Shown piece by piece: positions 13,782 to 24,305 of a stretch of DNA of 24,598 nt. The stretch is from positions 1 through 24,598 of the forward strand of contig CABUZK010000027.1 of assembly GCA_902496115.1 (NCBI GenBank), written 5' to 3'. The stretch comes from an uncultured Collinsella sp. GTDB lineage: Bacteria > Actinomycetota > Coriobacteriia > Coriobacteriales > Coriobacteriaceae. The notes below the pieces were generated by a model. That model made no database searches. It saw nothing but the letters and a program-made list of their open reading frames with translations, and was not told the origin of the DNA. Positions within the stretch are counted from its first letter, which is position 1. Each line of letters starts with the position of its first letter. The position numbers and the translations under genes were made by a program.

Positions 13782-14207
13782 ATGAAGCAGGGTATCCATC
13801 CCCAGTATGTCGAGTGCACGGTGACGTGCTCCTGCGGCAACACCTTCAAGACGCACGCTACCGTGTCCGAGATGAAGGTCGAGCTTTGCAACGAGTGCCA
13901 CCCGTTCTACACCGGCCAGCAGAAGTTCGTCGACACCGGTGGACGCGTCCAGCGCTTCGCCGACAAGTTCGGTGGCGCCGCTGCCGCCCAGCTCAAGAAG
14001 GCTGAGGAGGCCAAGGCTGCCAAGGCCGCCAAGGCTGCTGAGGCCGAGGCCGCTCGCAAGGCCGCCGCTGAGGCTAAGGCTGCCGAGAAGGCTAAGCGTG
14101 CCGCTAAGTTCGCCGAGGAGGCTGCCAAGCAGGCCGCCGAGGCTCCCGCAGAGGCTCCCGTCGAGGAGGCCGCTGCCGAGGCCGAGACCACCGAGGCTGC
14201 TGAGTAA
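13782..14207 (+). CDS. rpmE: Ribosomal protein bL31 with Ala-rich C-terminal extension
   Basis: Residues 1-70 are a complete zinc-type bL31, a protein of the large subunit that bridges to the small subunit. MKQGIHPQYVECTVTCSCGN and CNECHPFYTGQQKFVDT carry the Cys residues for zinc, and GGRVQRFADKFG ends the fold. About 70 more residues follow, made almost only of Ala, Lys and Glu, with heptad-free AAKAAKAAEAEAARKAAAEA-type repeats, ending acidic. Such a tail doubles the normal length and is probably a helical or disordered extension on the ribosome surface. AAGGAG at 13769-13774 sets the start. The gene has its own promoter, structured leader and strong terminator. Confidence 0.93.
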   Translation: MKQGIHPQYVECTVTCSCGNTFKTHATVSEMKVELCNECHPFYTGQQKFVDTGGRVQRFADKFGGAAAAQLKKAEEAKAAKAAKAAEAEAARKAAAEAKAAEKAKRAAKFAEEAAKQAAEAPAEAPVEEAAAEAETTEAAE

Positions 14208-14242
14208 ATAGCTCGCCGCGGAATCGCTCGCATTCATGGCTA

Positions 14243-14286
14243 AAGGGCCGCGCATCCATTTGGGTGCGCGGCCCTTTTCTTTTTAT
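14243..14286 (+). terminator. Rho-independent terminator of rpmE
   Basis: GGGCCGCGCA (14245-14254) pairs with TGCGCGGCCC (14265-14274), extended by AA/TT. A T-rich tail (TTTTCTTTTTATTA) follows. Confidence 0.9.
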
Positions 14287-14288
14287 TA

Positions 14289-14349
14289 GTGCGAACTAAC
14301 CTGTCCCCTCCGCACTAGATTGGTGCGAAGGGGACAGGTTAGTTCGCAC
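14289..14349. repeat. Inverted pair of REP-like hairpins
   Basis: The right unit has the stem GTGCGAA (14323-14329) / TTCGCAC (14343-14349) and the 13-nt loop GGGGACAGGTTAG. The left unit (14289-14315) is the same unit on the other strand, with a G-U pair in its stem. The two together make a perfect 21-bp inverted repeat. Confidence 0.8.
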
Positions 14350-14382
14350 CAATTGGTAGAGAGGCAGCGTTTGCCCAGATAA

Positions 14383-14419
14383 AACCTGCCAAAATAAACC
14401 TGTCCCTTTTTGGCAGGTT
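14383..14419 (-). repeat. REP-like hairpin with 12-bp stem
   Basis: AACCTGCCAAAA (14383-14394) pairs perfectly with TTTTGGCAGGTT (14408-14419). On the minus strand the 13-nt loop reads AGGGACAGGTTTA. It is the third unit in the rpmE-secA gap. A TACAAT box at 14482-14487 downstream may belong to the secA promoter. Confidence 0.75.
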
Positions 14420-14548
14420 GGTCGTAGTTATTACGTGGCGGTCGAGGTCGACCGCATAGGCTGCGCCCTGTTTGGCTAAAGTACAATTATCTGTGTTTAA
14501 CTCGCCCAAGGCTGCACGGCGTGGGCGATGGCCAAAAAGGAAAACCAC

Positions 14549-17355
<2,807 letters not shown>

Positions 17356-17356
<1 letters not shown>

Positions 17357-18504
17357 TGGCTGAGGCTTTAGAGGTAACGCCCGCCGAGCTGGACGCGTTC
17401 GCGGACCGGCTCGGCGAGGTCGAGTCGTATCTCCACCTGGACGAAAAGCGCACGCGCGTGACCGAGCTCGAGGCCAAAAGTGTTGCCCCTGGCTTTTGGG
17501 ATGACGCCGACGCCGCCCGTGCCACCATGGAGGAGATCGCGCGTACCAAGGAAGATATCGCTGCCGTGGACACCGCGCGCGGCGAGCTTTCCGATGCCCG
17601 CGCCGCGCTGGAGCTTGCCGAGGAGATGGGGGATGACCCCGACGCCGTCGCCCTTCGCGAGGAGGCTACAGCCACGGCTGAGCGCCTGGCCCGGGTCATC
17701 GATGAGCTTGAGCTTTCGAGCTGGTTTACCGGTGAGTTCGATCACGGCGATGCCATTGTGACCATCAAGCCCGGACAGGGTGGTCTGGAGGCCCAGGACT
17801 GGACCTTCATGCTCTTTAAGATGTACATGAAGTACTGCCAGCGTCGCGGCTGGAAGGTCACCATCAACGACTGTCCCGCAGCCGAGGTCATCGGCATCGA
17901 CCGCGCGACCTTTACCGTCGAGGGCAAGGACGCATTTGGCATGCTGCGCGCCGAGGCCGGCGTCCACCGCTTGGTTCGCATTAGCCCCACCGACGACAAG
18001 AAGCGCCGCCAGACCACGTTTGCCGGCGTCGAGGTCATCCCCGTGCTACCCGATGATATCGACATCGAGATCAGTCCCGATGACATCCGCGTGGACGTGT
18101 ACCACGCGAGCGGCCCGGGCGGTCAGGGCGTCAACACCACCGACTCCGCCGTGCGCGTGACGCATTTCCCCAGCGGCACTGTGGTCACCTGCCAAAACGA
18201 GCGCAGCCAGATCCAGAACAAGGCCGCGTGCATGCAGATCCTCAAGGCTCGCCTGTACGAGATTGAGCTCGAGAAGCGTGCCGAGGCGCTCGATGAGATT
18301 CGCGGACCCAAGACCACGATTGGTTTTGGCAACCAGATCCGCAGCTACGTGCTCTACCCGTACCAGATGGTCAAGGACCTACGCACGGGCGTGGAGACCA
18401 GCAATGTCGAGGCCGTTCTTGACGATGGCGACCTGGACCCGTTTGTTATTGGCTACCATCGCTGGGCCACCGGCAACGCCGATGCAGAAGGCTCGGAGGT
18501 CTAA
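17356..18504 (+). CDS. prfB: Peptide chain release factor 2
   Basis: Recognises UGA and UAA stop codons and triggers peptide release on the ribosome. It has 382 residues, with the RF2-type N-terminus (PGFWDDADAARATMEEI). The catalytic GGQ is at residues 255-257 in SGPGGQGVNTTDSAVRVTH. The stop-codon tripeptide, SPF in most RF2 proteins, reads SPT here (residues 210-212, codons AGC CCC ACC). The gene is one continuous frame, without the UGA-dependent +1 frameshift that controls prfB in many bacteria. The start overlaps the secA stop (TAATG), with AGGAA upstream. A C-terminal tail of about 15 residues is variable. RF1 is unlikely because the domain 1 and GHR-type sequence are RF2-like. Confidence 0.93.
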
Positions 18505-18630
18505 AACATCGGGCGGCTTCAAGCCGATGCCAAGCCCAACGGTTGGACGGGTTTGTATCCAGAATAAACCCTGCGCAGGGGTGGTTTTTGTTCGGCGAAT
18601 CGTTAGAATCGAATACAAGAAGAAGTTCAA

Positions 18631-18657
18631 AGCGCATCCGTTTGGGTGCGCTTTTTT
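18631..18657 (+). terminator. Rho-independent terminator just before the YitT gene
   Basis: AGCGCATCC (18631-18639) pairs with GGGTGCGCT (18644-18652), with one U-G pair, followed by six T. It ends only 12 nt before the next start, so read-through or an attenuation role must be considered. The rest of the 18505-18669 gap holds a weaker CCCTGCGCAGGG palindrome near 18570 and a TAGAAT box at 18604. Confidence 0.8.
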
Positions 18658-18669
18658 GAGGGAGGCAGC

Positions 18670-19560
18670 ATGGCATATCGTCTGGACATCAAGCGCATTC
18701 TTTCGATGAACTTCTTTCACGATCTGCCCCAGATCATGTTGGGGTGCGCTCTGGCCGCTATTGCGACCGACCTGTTTTTGATTCCCAACGGCCTTGCTGC
18801 CGGTGGCGTTACGGGCCTTGCCACCATTATCCAGGCGGTCGGCGCGACGCGAGGCGTGTCGCTTCCCGTCGGTATCCAGACCATCGTGATGAATGCCTTG
18901 CTGCTACTGGTCGTTATGCGCGAGGGCGGCATGTTCTACGTGGTGCAGACCGCGACGGGCTTTGTGCTGCTGGGCTTCTTTACCGATCTGTTCGCCCCGT
19001 TTGTAGCACCTCTGGCGGATGCGGACCTGATGCTTCCCGCTATGTGGGGCGGCATTATTACGGGCATCGGTTACGGCATGGTGTTGCGCGCCGGCGCCAA
19101 CACCGGCGGTTCGGACACGATTGGCCAAATCATATCGCGTAATACCTCGCTGCCCGTGGGCTCGACCGTCATGGCGATCGATGTTGCCGTATGCGCGCTG
19201 TCGGCTCCGGTCTTTTCAATCGAAAACGCACTATATGCAGGCCTTTCGATGGTCATTAGCGGCTACGTGATCGATGCCGTGGTCGATGGTGGCAACAAAC
19301 GCCGTATGGTACTCATCATCTCGGACAAGTTCCCTGATATCGCTGCTGATATCATGTATGGCCTGGGTCGTGGTTGTACCAAGTTTAAGGCGACTGGCAT
19401 GTATTCGGGTGCCGAGAAGCCGGTGATTATGGTCATCGTGAGCCGTCGAGAGCTCAATACCCTCAAGACCATCGTGCGCGAGCGCGATCCTCACGCCATT
19501 GTGACGGTCGCTGACGTTACGGAAGCCTTCGGCGAGGGATTCAAGGACATTAGCGCGTAG
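18670..19560 (+). CDS. YitT family membrane protein (DUF161-DUF2179)
   Basis: A 296-residue inner-membrane protein of the YitT family, whose transport substrate is not established. Five or six helices occupy about residues 15-180. The family signatures are visible: FLIPNGLAAGGVTGLATII after the first helix, GIGYGMVLRAGANTGGSDTI, and VSGYVID-like VISGYVIDAVVDGG. The last 90 residues are the cytosolic DUF2179 domain (RMVLIISDKFPDIAADIM, GRGCTKFKATGMYSG, VIMVIVSRRELNTLK). GGGAGG upstream fixes the start at 18670, although the frame stays open to 18646. It stands alone between two terminators or gaps. Function is unknown. Confidence 0.9.
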   Translation: MAYRLDIKRILSMNFFHDLPQIMLGCALAAIATDLFLIPNGLAAGGVTGLATIIQAVGATRGVSLPVGIQTIVMNALLLLVVMREGGMFYVVQTATGFVLLGFFTDLFAPFVAPLADADLMLPAMWGGIITGIGYGMVLRAGANTGGSDTIGQIISRNTSLPVGSTVMAIDVAVCALSAPVFSIENALYAGLSMVISGYVIDAVVDGGNKRRMVLIISDKFPDIAADIMYGLGRGCTKFKATGMYSGAEKPVIMVIVSRRELNTLKTIVRERDPHAIVTVADVTEAFGEGFKDISA

Positions 19561-19767
19561 GGTCGACCGCGTTCCATCCAAAAGACGTTCACATTGATAA
19601 ACCGTTTCATCAGCGGTTCTGCCTGCTAAATTGTTCAAATAATGATAAAAACTCTGGTAAAGCCATCAGTTTCCAGCATAATGAATGACGTACGTGCATT
19701 GCGGCTGTGTTGGGATTACCTTCGGTGCCGTGCGCATTTTGTCTAATGAGGATGAAAGGAAGGCACA

Positions 19768-20598
19768 ATGAGCGACGAAGAGCTCAAAAAGGTTGCCAAC
19801 GAGGTAAGGAAGGGCATCGTCACCGGCGTGCACGCTGCCAAGTCCGGCCATCCGGGCGGTTCGCTCGGCGCTGCCGACATCATGACCTATCTGTACTTTG
19901 AGGAAATGAACGTCGACCCGGCCGATCCCCGCAAGGCCGACCGCGATCGTTTTGTGCTCTCCAAGGGCCATTGCGCTCCGGGCCTGTACGCCGTGCTCGC
20001 CGAGCGTGGGTTCTTCCCCAAGGAGGACCTCGAGACGCTGCGCCATATCGGCAGCCACCTGCAGGGCCACCCCAACATGAACGACACCCCGGGCGTCGAC
20101 ATGTCCACCGGCTCGCTCGGCCAGGGCATTTCCGCCGCCGTGGGCATGGCCGTTGCCGCCAAGCACTGGGGCGATACTTATCGCACGTACGCCCTGCTGG
20201 GCGATGGCGAGAGTGAGGAGGGCCAGGTCTGGGAGGCCGCCATGTTTGCCGGCAACCAGCAGCTCGACAACCTCTGCGTGATCGTCGACCACAACGGCCT
20301 GCAGATCGACGGTCCCGTCGAGGAGGTCAACGACCCCATGCCGCTCGCCGACAAGTTCCGCGCCTTTAAGTTCCACGTGGTGGAGCTCGCCGACGGCAAC
20401 GACTTCGACCAGATCCGCGCCGCCTTTGCCGAGGCTCGCGCCACCAAGGGGCAGCCGACCGCCATTATCGCCGAGACCCTGAAGGGCAAGGGCGTGTCCT
20501 TTATGGAGAACCAGGTTGGTTGGCACGGCAAGGCCCCCAACGATGAACAGTTTGAGCAGGCCATGGCAGAGCTCACGGCCGCCGGAGAGGAGCTCTAG
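19768..20598 (+). CDS. Transketolase, N-terminal subunit
   Basis: The thiamine-diphosphate-binding half of a split transketolase, which moves two-carbon units between sugar phosphates in the pentose phosphate pathway. It has 276 residues. SGHPGGSLGAADIM is the conserved His region, LSKGHCAPGLYAVLA and GSLGQGISAAVGMA are family blocks. GDGESEEGQVWEAAMFA, running to VDHNGLQIDG, is the TPP motif. GWHGKAPN ends the domain. AGGAAGG precedes the start. It is followed one base after its stop by the C-terminal subunit, whose ribosome binding site lies inside this gene, so the two are made together. The 207-bp gap upstream has no promoter I can defend. Confidence 0.93.
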   Translation: MSDEELKKVANEVRKGIVTGVHAAKSGHPGGSLGAADIMTYLYFEEMNVDPADPRKADRDRFVLSKGHCAPGLYAVLAERGFFPKEDLETLRHIGSHLQGHPNMNDTPGVDMSTGSLGQGISAAVGMAVAAKHWGDTYRTYALLGDGESEEGQVWEAAMFAGNQQLDNLCVIVDHNGLQIDGPVEEVNDPMPLADKFRAFKFHVVELADGNDFDQIRAAFAEARATKGQPTAIIAETLKGKGVSFMENQVGWHGKAPNDEQFEQAMAELTAAGEEL

Positions 20599-20599
20599 G

Positions 20600-21541
20600 A
20601 TGGCAGACGTCAAAAAAATCGCCACGCGCGTAAGCTACGGCGAGGCCCTCGTCGAGCTCGCCAACGAGCACGATGACTTTGTGGTCCTCGACGCCGACCT
20701 GGCCGCCGCCACGCAGACCGGCAAGTTCAAGGCCGCCTGCCCCGACCGCTTCTTCGACGTGGGTATCGCCGAGAGCAACCTGATGGGCGTCGCCGCCGGT
20801 ATCGCGACCACCGGCCGCGTTGCCTTCGCGAGCACCTTTGCCATGTTCGCAGCCGGCCGCGCTTTTGAGCAGGTCCGTAACTCCATCGGCTACCCGCACC
20901 TCAACGTTAAGATTGGTGCCACGCACGCCGGTATCTCGGTGGGCGAGGATGGTGCCACGCACCAGTGCTGCGAGGATATCGCCCTCATGCGCGTCATCCC
21001 CGGCATGACTGTGATCGTTCCTGCCGACGACGTCGAGGCCCGCGCCGTGACGCGCGCCGCCTACGAGTGCGACGGTCCGGTGTACATGCGCTTCGCTCGT
21101 TTGGCCTCGCCGGTTATCAACGACCCCGAGACCTACAACTTCGAGTTGGGTAAGGGCATTGTCATGCGCGAGGGCGCCGACGTCACCATCATCGCCTGCG
21201 GCCTGATGGTCGGCGAGGCTCTCGAGGCCGCTGAGCAGCTTGCTGCCGTGGGCATCGACGCCGAGGTCATCAATATGCACACCATCAAGCCCATCGATGC
21301 CGATCTGATCGTCAAGAGCGCCACCAAGACCGGCCACGTCGTGACCGTCGAGGAGCATTCTGTAATCGGTGGCCTGGGCAGCGCCGTTGCCGACGTCCTG
21401 TGCGAGCAGTGCCCGACGCCCCTCAAGAAGATCGGCGTCAACGACACCTTCGGTGAGTCTGGCCCGGGTGCCGAGCTCTTGCACAAGTATGGCCTGGACG
21501 CCGCCAACATCGTGGCGACCACCAAGGAGTTCTTGGCATAA
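20600..21541 (+). CDS. Transketolase, C-terminal subunit
   Basis: The pyrimidine-binding and C-terminal domains of the split transketolase. It has 313 residues, from MADVKKIATRVSYGEALVEL. FDVGIAESNLMGVAAGIA has the catalytic Glu that activates TPP in the partner's site. GATHAGISVGEDGATHQCCEDIALMRVIPGMTV is typical. The C-terminal regulatory fold includes VTVEEHSVIGGLGSAVADVL. GGAGAGGAGC (about 20586-20595) sets the start at 20600; the frame is open further upstream inside the previous gene. A terminator follows. Split transketolases are common in anaerobes and archaea. Both halves are complete, so activity is expected. Confidence 0.93.
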   Translation: MADVKKIATRVSYGEALVELANEHDDFVVLDADLAAATQTGKFKAACPDRFFDVGIAESNLMGVAAGIATTGRVAFASTFAMFAAGRAFEQVRNSIGYPHLNVKIGATHAGISVGEDGATHQCCEDIALMRVIPGMTVIVPADDVEARAVTRAAYECDGPVYMRFARLASPVINDPETYNFELGKGIVMREGADVTIIACGLMVGEALEAAEQLAAVGIDAEVINMHTIKPIDADLIVKSATKTGHVVTVEEHSVIGGLGSAVADVLCEQCPTPLKKIGVNDTFGESGPGAELLHKYGLDAANIVATTKEFLA

Positions 21542-21589
21542 GGCAAGACGGATCTCAAGGACTGCTTCGCCAGTACTATGGAAACCCGG

Positions 21590-21621
21590 CAGGGGCGCTC
21601 TCTAGGAGAGCGCCCCTGTTT
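21590..21621 (+). terminator. Terminator of the transketolase operon
   Basis: CAGGGGCGCTCTC (21590-21602) pairs perfectly with GAGAGCGCCCCTG (21606-21618) around a 3-nt loop, followed by TTT. Confidence 0.85.
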
Positions 21622-21623
21622 CA

Positions 21624-21688
21624 GTTGCGGTGAGATAAGGACTGATTAGGGCTTTTAACTGCTAAAACAGTCCCTATTTCACCGCAAC
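21624..21688. repeat. Imperfect 21-bp inverted repeat
   Basis: The arms 21624-21644 and 21668-21688 match at 19 of 21 positions around a 23-nt centre. Each arm contains GGACTG, faintly like the GGGGAC loops of the REP-like hairpins, but the 13-nt loop layout does not fit. Confidence 0.6.
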
Positions 21689-21815
21689 TTCTAAAGAGGC
21701 CGTATCAAGCAGGATTTCTATTGGGATAAGGGCCCATTCCAGCCACGTTCAATTCAGCCCCCAAGCATGGCGCTGCTGCACTTAAGCAAAACGCAGCGAC
21801 CCCTTAGTTACCGCA

Positions 21816-21938
21816 GGCCGGGCACAGGGTTACTCTCCAAATCTTTCCGCAGGACGGAGGAGCCCCTGCCGCGCGAAGCGCGCAGCGGGGGCTCCGACAT
21901 GTCCGAGGACGATTTGGAGAGTAACCCTGTGCCCGGCC
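21816..21938. repeat. 123-bp foldback with perfect 28-bp arms and inner hairpins
   Basis: The arms 21816-21843 and 21911-21938 are exact reverse complements; each holds the word GGGTTACTCTCC or its complement. The 67-bp centre has three more hairpins: TCCG-CAGGA-CGGA, a long GC stem from GGAGCCCC (21859-21866) to GGGGCTCC (21888-21895) closed by a GAA loop, and GTCCGAGGAC. Folded as RNA it would be a four-way junction. It may be a structured RNA or a miniature mobile element. The rest of the 21542-22042 gap holds only the terminator, one more inverted repeat and a TAAAAT box at 21992. Confidence 0.85.
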
Positions 21939-21991
21939 GACGGGATCCCTAAGCACGCCATGCTTCTTATGTGCAGCAAAGCTAATGCTGC

Positions 21992-21997
21992 TAAAAT
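21992..21997 (+). promoter_or_regulatory. Candidate -10 box of ftsEX
   Basis: TAAAAT lies 46 nt before the GTG start of ftsE. No -35 match at 17 nt is convincing. Confidence 0.3.
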
Positions 21998-22042
21998 ACA
22001 AAGCGCTCATGTAGTTTAAACGCACGACGATAAGGAGCACCA

Positions 22043-23263
22043 GTGGGTAACCACTTCCGTACCTCCGGTGCGGGCGATGATGCCCCCAAGACGCAGACAG
22101 GCGTCCAGGGCAGTCGTTTCGCCACTCCGGATTCAGAGGGCCAGCCTGTTGCTCAGGCCCCCGTTCAGCCGGCAGATCAGGCACAGCCGGCATCCGATCC
22201 CTTTGCCTACAATCCAACCAGCGATGTCGCGCTTTCTGGCACGGCGGGTTTTGAGCCCGTTCAGGCCGTGACCGCTCGCGTGGAGCAGCCTCAGGCTGGC
22301 GCCGCCACGCCGCAGCCTACCATGGCCGGCATTCCCGACCCCTTGGCCCCTGCGACGCCGGCTCCTCAGCCTGCGCAGTCCGGTCTCTTTGCCGCTATTC
22401 CCGACCCCACTCAGCCTGCTGCCCCGGTGGTCGAGAGCGATCAGGCCGCCGAGGTCGCAAGCCTCGATAACGCGCTCAACAACCCCGACTTTACGTCGGT
22501 GTTTGCGCCCATCGATCCGCAGGCCAGCCGCAAGAAGATGGCCAAGCAGGCCGGTGTCGAGCCCGTTATCCTTATGGAGCATGTCACCAAGATCTATCCG
22601 GCACAGCCCAACAAGCCTGCACTCGACGACATCAACATCGAGATCTATCCGGGCGAGTTCGTCTTCCTGGTCGGTCACTCCGGCTCGGGTAAGACCACGC
22701 TGCTGTCGACGCTCAACCGTGACGTCAAGCCGACGAGCGGCCGCATCCTGGTTGCCGGTCAGGACCTCATGAAGATCAAGAACCGCAAGGTTCCGTTCCT
22801 GCGCCGCCAGATTGGCGCCGTGTTCCAGGACTTTAAGCTTCTGCCGCAAAAGACCGCCTACGAAAACGTGGCGTTTGCCCTTCAGTGCATCGGCAAGCCC
22901 AAGGGCGTCATTCGCAGCCAGGTGCCCGAGGTGCTGCGTCTGGTCGGTCTGGCCGATCAGATGGACTCGCTGCCCGACCAGCTTTCCGGTGGCGAGCAAC
23001 AGCGCGTTGCCGTCGCCCGCGCTATGGTCAACCGTCCGCCGCTGCTGATCTGCGACGAGCCCACGGGTAACCTCGACCCGGCGATCTCGCTGGGCATCAT
23101 GAAGCTGCTCGAGCGTATTAACCGCACCGGCACCACCGTGATCGTCGCCACGCACGACCGCGAGATGGTCGATAGCATGCACCGTCGCGTGATCGCCCTT
23201 GAGGGCGGCCACGTTATCCGCGACCAGGAGAGGGGAGGTTACGGCAACTATGGCACCAACTAA
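22043..23263 (+). CDS. ftsE: Cell division ATPase FtsE with long N-terminal extension
   Basis: The ATPase half of FtsEX, which links the divisome to peptidoglycan hydrolases. The protein has 406 residues; normal FtsE has about 225. The ABC domain begins near residue 174 (VILMEHVTKIYP). Walker A GHSGSGKTT is at 211-219, the Q-loop in GAVFQDFKLLP, the signature LSGGEQQR at about 314, Walker B LLICDEPTGNLD near 334, and the H-loop in VIVATHDREMV. Residues 1-170 are Pro, Ala and Gln rich and look disordered. The start is GTG at 22043, supported by AAGGAG (22032-22037); no ribosome binding site precedes the ABC domain itself. It overlaps ftsX by 14 nt. Confidence 0.93.
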   Translation: MGNHFRTSGAGDDAPKTQTGVQGSRFATPDSEGQPVAQAPVQPADQAQPASDPFAYNPTSDVALSGTAGFEPVQAVTARVEQPQAGAATPQPTMAGIPDPLAPATPAPQPAQSGLFAAIPDPTQPAAPVVESDQAAEVASLDNALNNPDFTSVFAPIDPQASRKKMAKQAGVEPVILMEHVTKIYPAQPNKPALDDINIEIYPGEFVFLVGHSGSGKTTLLSTLNRDVKPTSGRILVAGQDLMKIKNRKVPFLRRQIGAVFQDFKLLPQKTAYENVAFALQCIGKPKGVIRSQVPEVLRLVGLADQMDSLPDQLSGGEQQRVAVARAMVNRPPLLICDEPTGNLDPAISLGIMKLLERINRTGTTVIVATHDREMVDSMHRRVIALEGGHVIRDQERGGYGNYGTN

Positions 23264-24170
23264 CGTGGGCTACTCCTTCAAAGAGGCAATCAGCCACTTC
23301 TTCCGTAACTGGACTACCTCGCTCGGCGCCGTCATCACGATCTTCCTTTCGCTGTTTATCATCGGCCTGTTCATCATGGGCTCCGCGATGCTGAACTCCG
23401 TGATCGGCACCGTCGAGGATCAGGTTGTCATCAACGCGTTCATTAGCGATGACGCCGATCAGGCCGATGTTCAGGCTTTTGAGGCCGAGCTTAAGACGTG
23501 GAATAACGTCAAGTCCGTGACCTATAAGGACAAGGACGACGCGCTGGCCGAGTATACGAGCAAGATGTCGGGCAACGCCGACGCCACCATGAGCGCGCTC
23601 GATGGCCAGAACCCGCTGCCGGCTTCGTTTGCAATTGAGATGGACGATCCGTCCAAGGTCGAGAGCACGGCAGAGAAGCTCAAGAAGAACGCCGACTTCC
23701 AGAAGATCGCGGATGACGGCGACGTCAACGCGAGCGTGCTGTACGGCCAGGAGGAAGTGAGCCGCCTGTTCCAGGTGACCAACTACATCCGCATCGCCGC
23801 CGTGGTGCTCGTTGGCCTTCTGACCTTTATCGCATTCATCTTCATCAACAACACGATTCGCCTGTCCATCACGGCGCGTCGTCGTGAGATTGCGATTATG
23901 CGTCTGGTCGGCGCCAGCAACGGCTTCATTCGCGGCCCGTTTATCACCGAGGGCGTACTGCAGGCCATTTTGGGCTCGCTGCTTTCCATCGGCGTTCTGG
24001 AGCTGCTGCGCAATCTGATGATTCCGCGTTTGCAGGAGAGCATCGGCTGGATGTCGTTTGCCCTGCCGATGCAGTACTACCTGGTGACCTATGCTGCGCT
24101 GATTCTGGTCGGTGTGATTATCGGTCTCTTTGGTTCTGCCATAGCCATGCGCCGCTACCTGCGCGTGTAG
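23250..24170 (+). CDS. ftsX: Cell division protein FtsX
   Basis: The membrane half of FtsEX, 306 residues. A short cytosolic start (GYSFKEAISHFFRNWTTS, the conserved FtsX N-terminal block) leads into helix 1 (about 24-46). An exported domain of about 130 residues includes VVINAFISDDADQADVQAFE. Helices follow at about 178-203, 230-255 and 275-300. The cytosolic loop TARRREIAIMRLVGASNGFI is the family's ATPase contact. The ATG at 23250 lies inside the end of ftsE, with GGGGAGG upstream (about 23232), so the two proteins are translationally coupled. The gene is followed by a strong terminator. Confidence 0.95.
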   Translation: MAPTNVGYSFKEAISHFFRNWTTSLGAVITIFLSLFIIGLFIMGSAMLNSVIGTVEDQVVINAFISDDADQADVQAFEAELKTWNNVKSVTYKDKDDALAEYTSKMSGNADATMSALDGQNPLPASFAIEMDDPSKVESTAEKLKKNADFQKIADDGDVNASVLYGQEEVSRLFQVTNYIRIAAVVLVGLLTFIAFIFINNTIRLSITARRREIAIMRLVGASNGFIRGPFITEGVLQAILGSLLSIGVLELLRNLMIPRLQESIGWMSFALPMQYYLVTYAALILVGVIIGLFGSAIAMRRYLRV

Positions 24171-24195
24171 GCATGCCTGGAATTCATCCCTTCCA

Positions 24196-24228
24196 ACGGG
24201 TCGTCTCTTATGGGGCGGCCCGTTTTTT
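24196..24228 (+). terminator. Terminator of ftsEX
   Basis: ACGGGTCGTCTC (24196-24207) pairs with GGGGCGGCCCGT (24212-24223) using three G-U pairs around a 4-nt loop, followed by six T. Confidence 0.85.
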
Positions 24229-24305
24229 GATCCCAAGGGAACGGCAGGAAAGCGAATCATTTGGGTAGACTCTTTGGAGTTCGTCATCGATAGCAAGGAG
24301 GCGCC

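Noticed and set aside
13782..14204. Possible repeat array or CRISPR-like periodicity in the Ala-rich part of rpmE
   Set aside because: The periodicity comes from repeated Ala/Lys/Glu codons in one open frame. There are no spacers or palindromic repeats, and no CRISPR array is seen elsewhere in the window.
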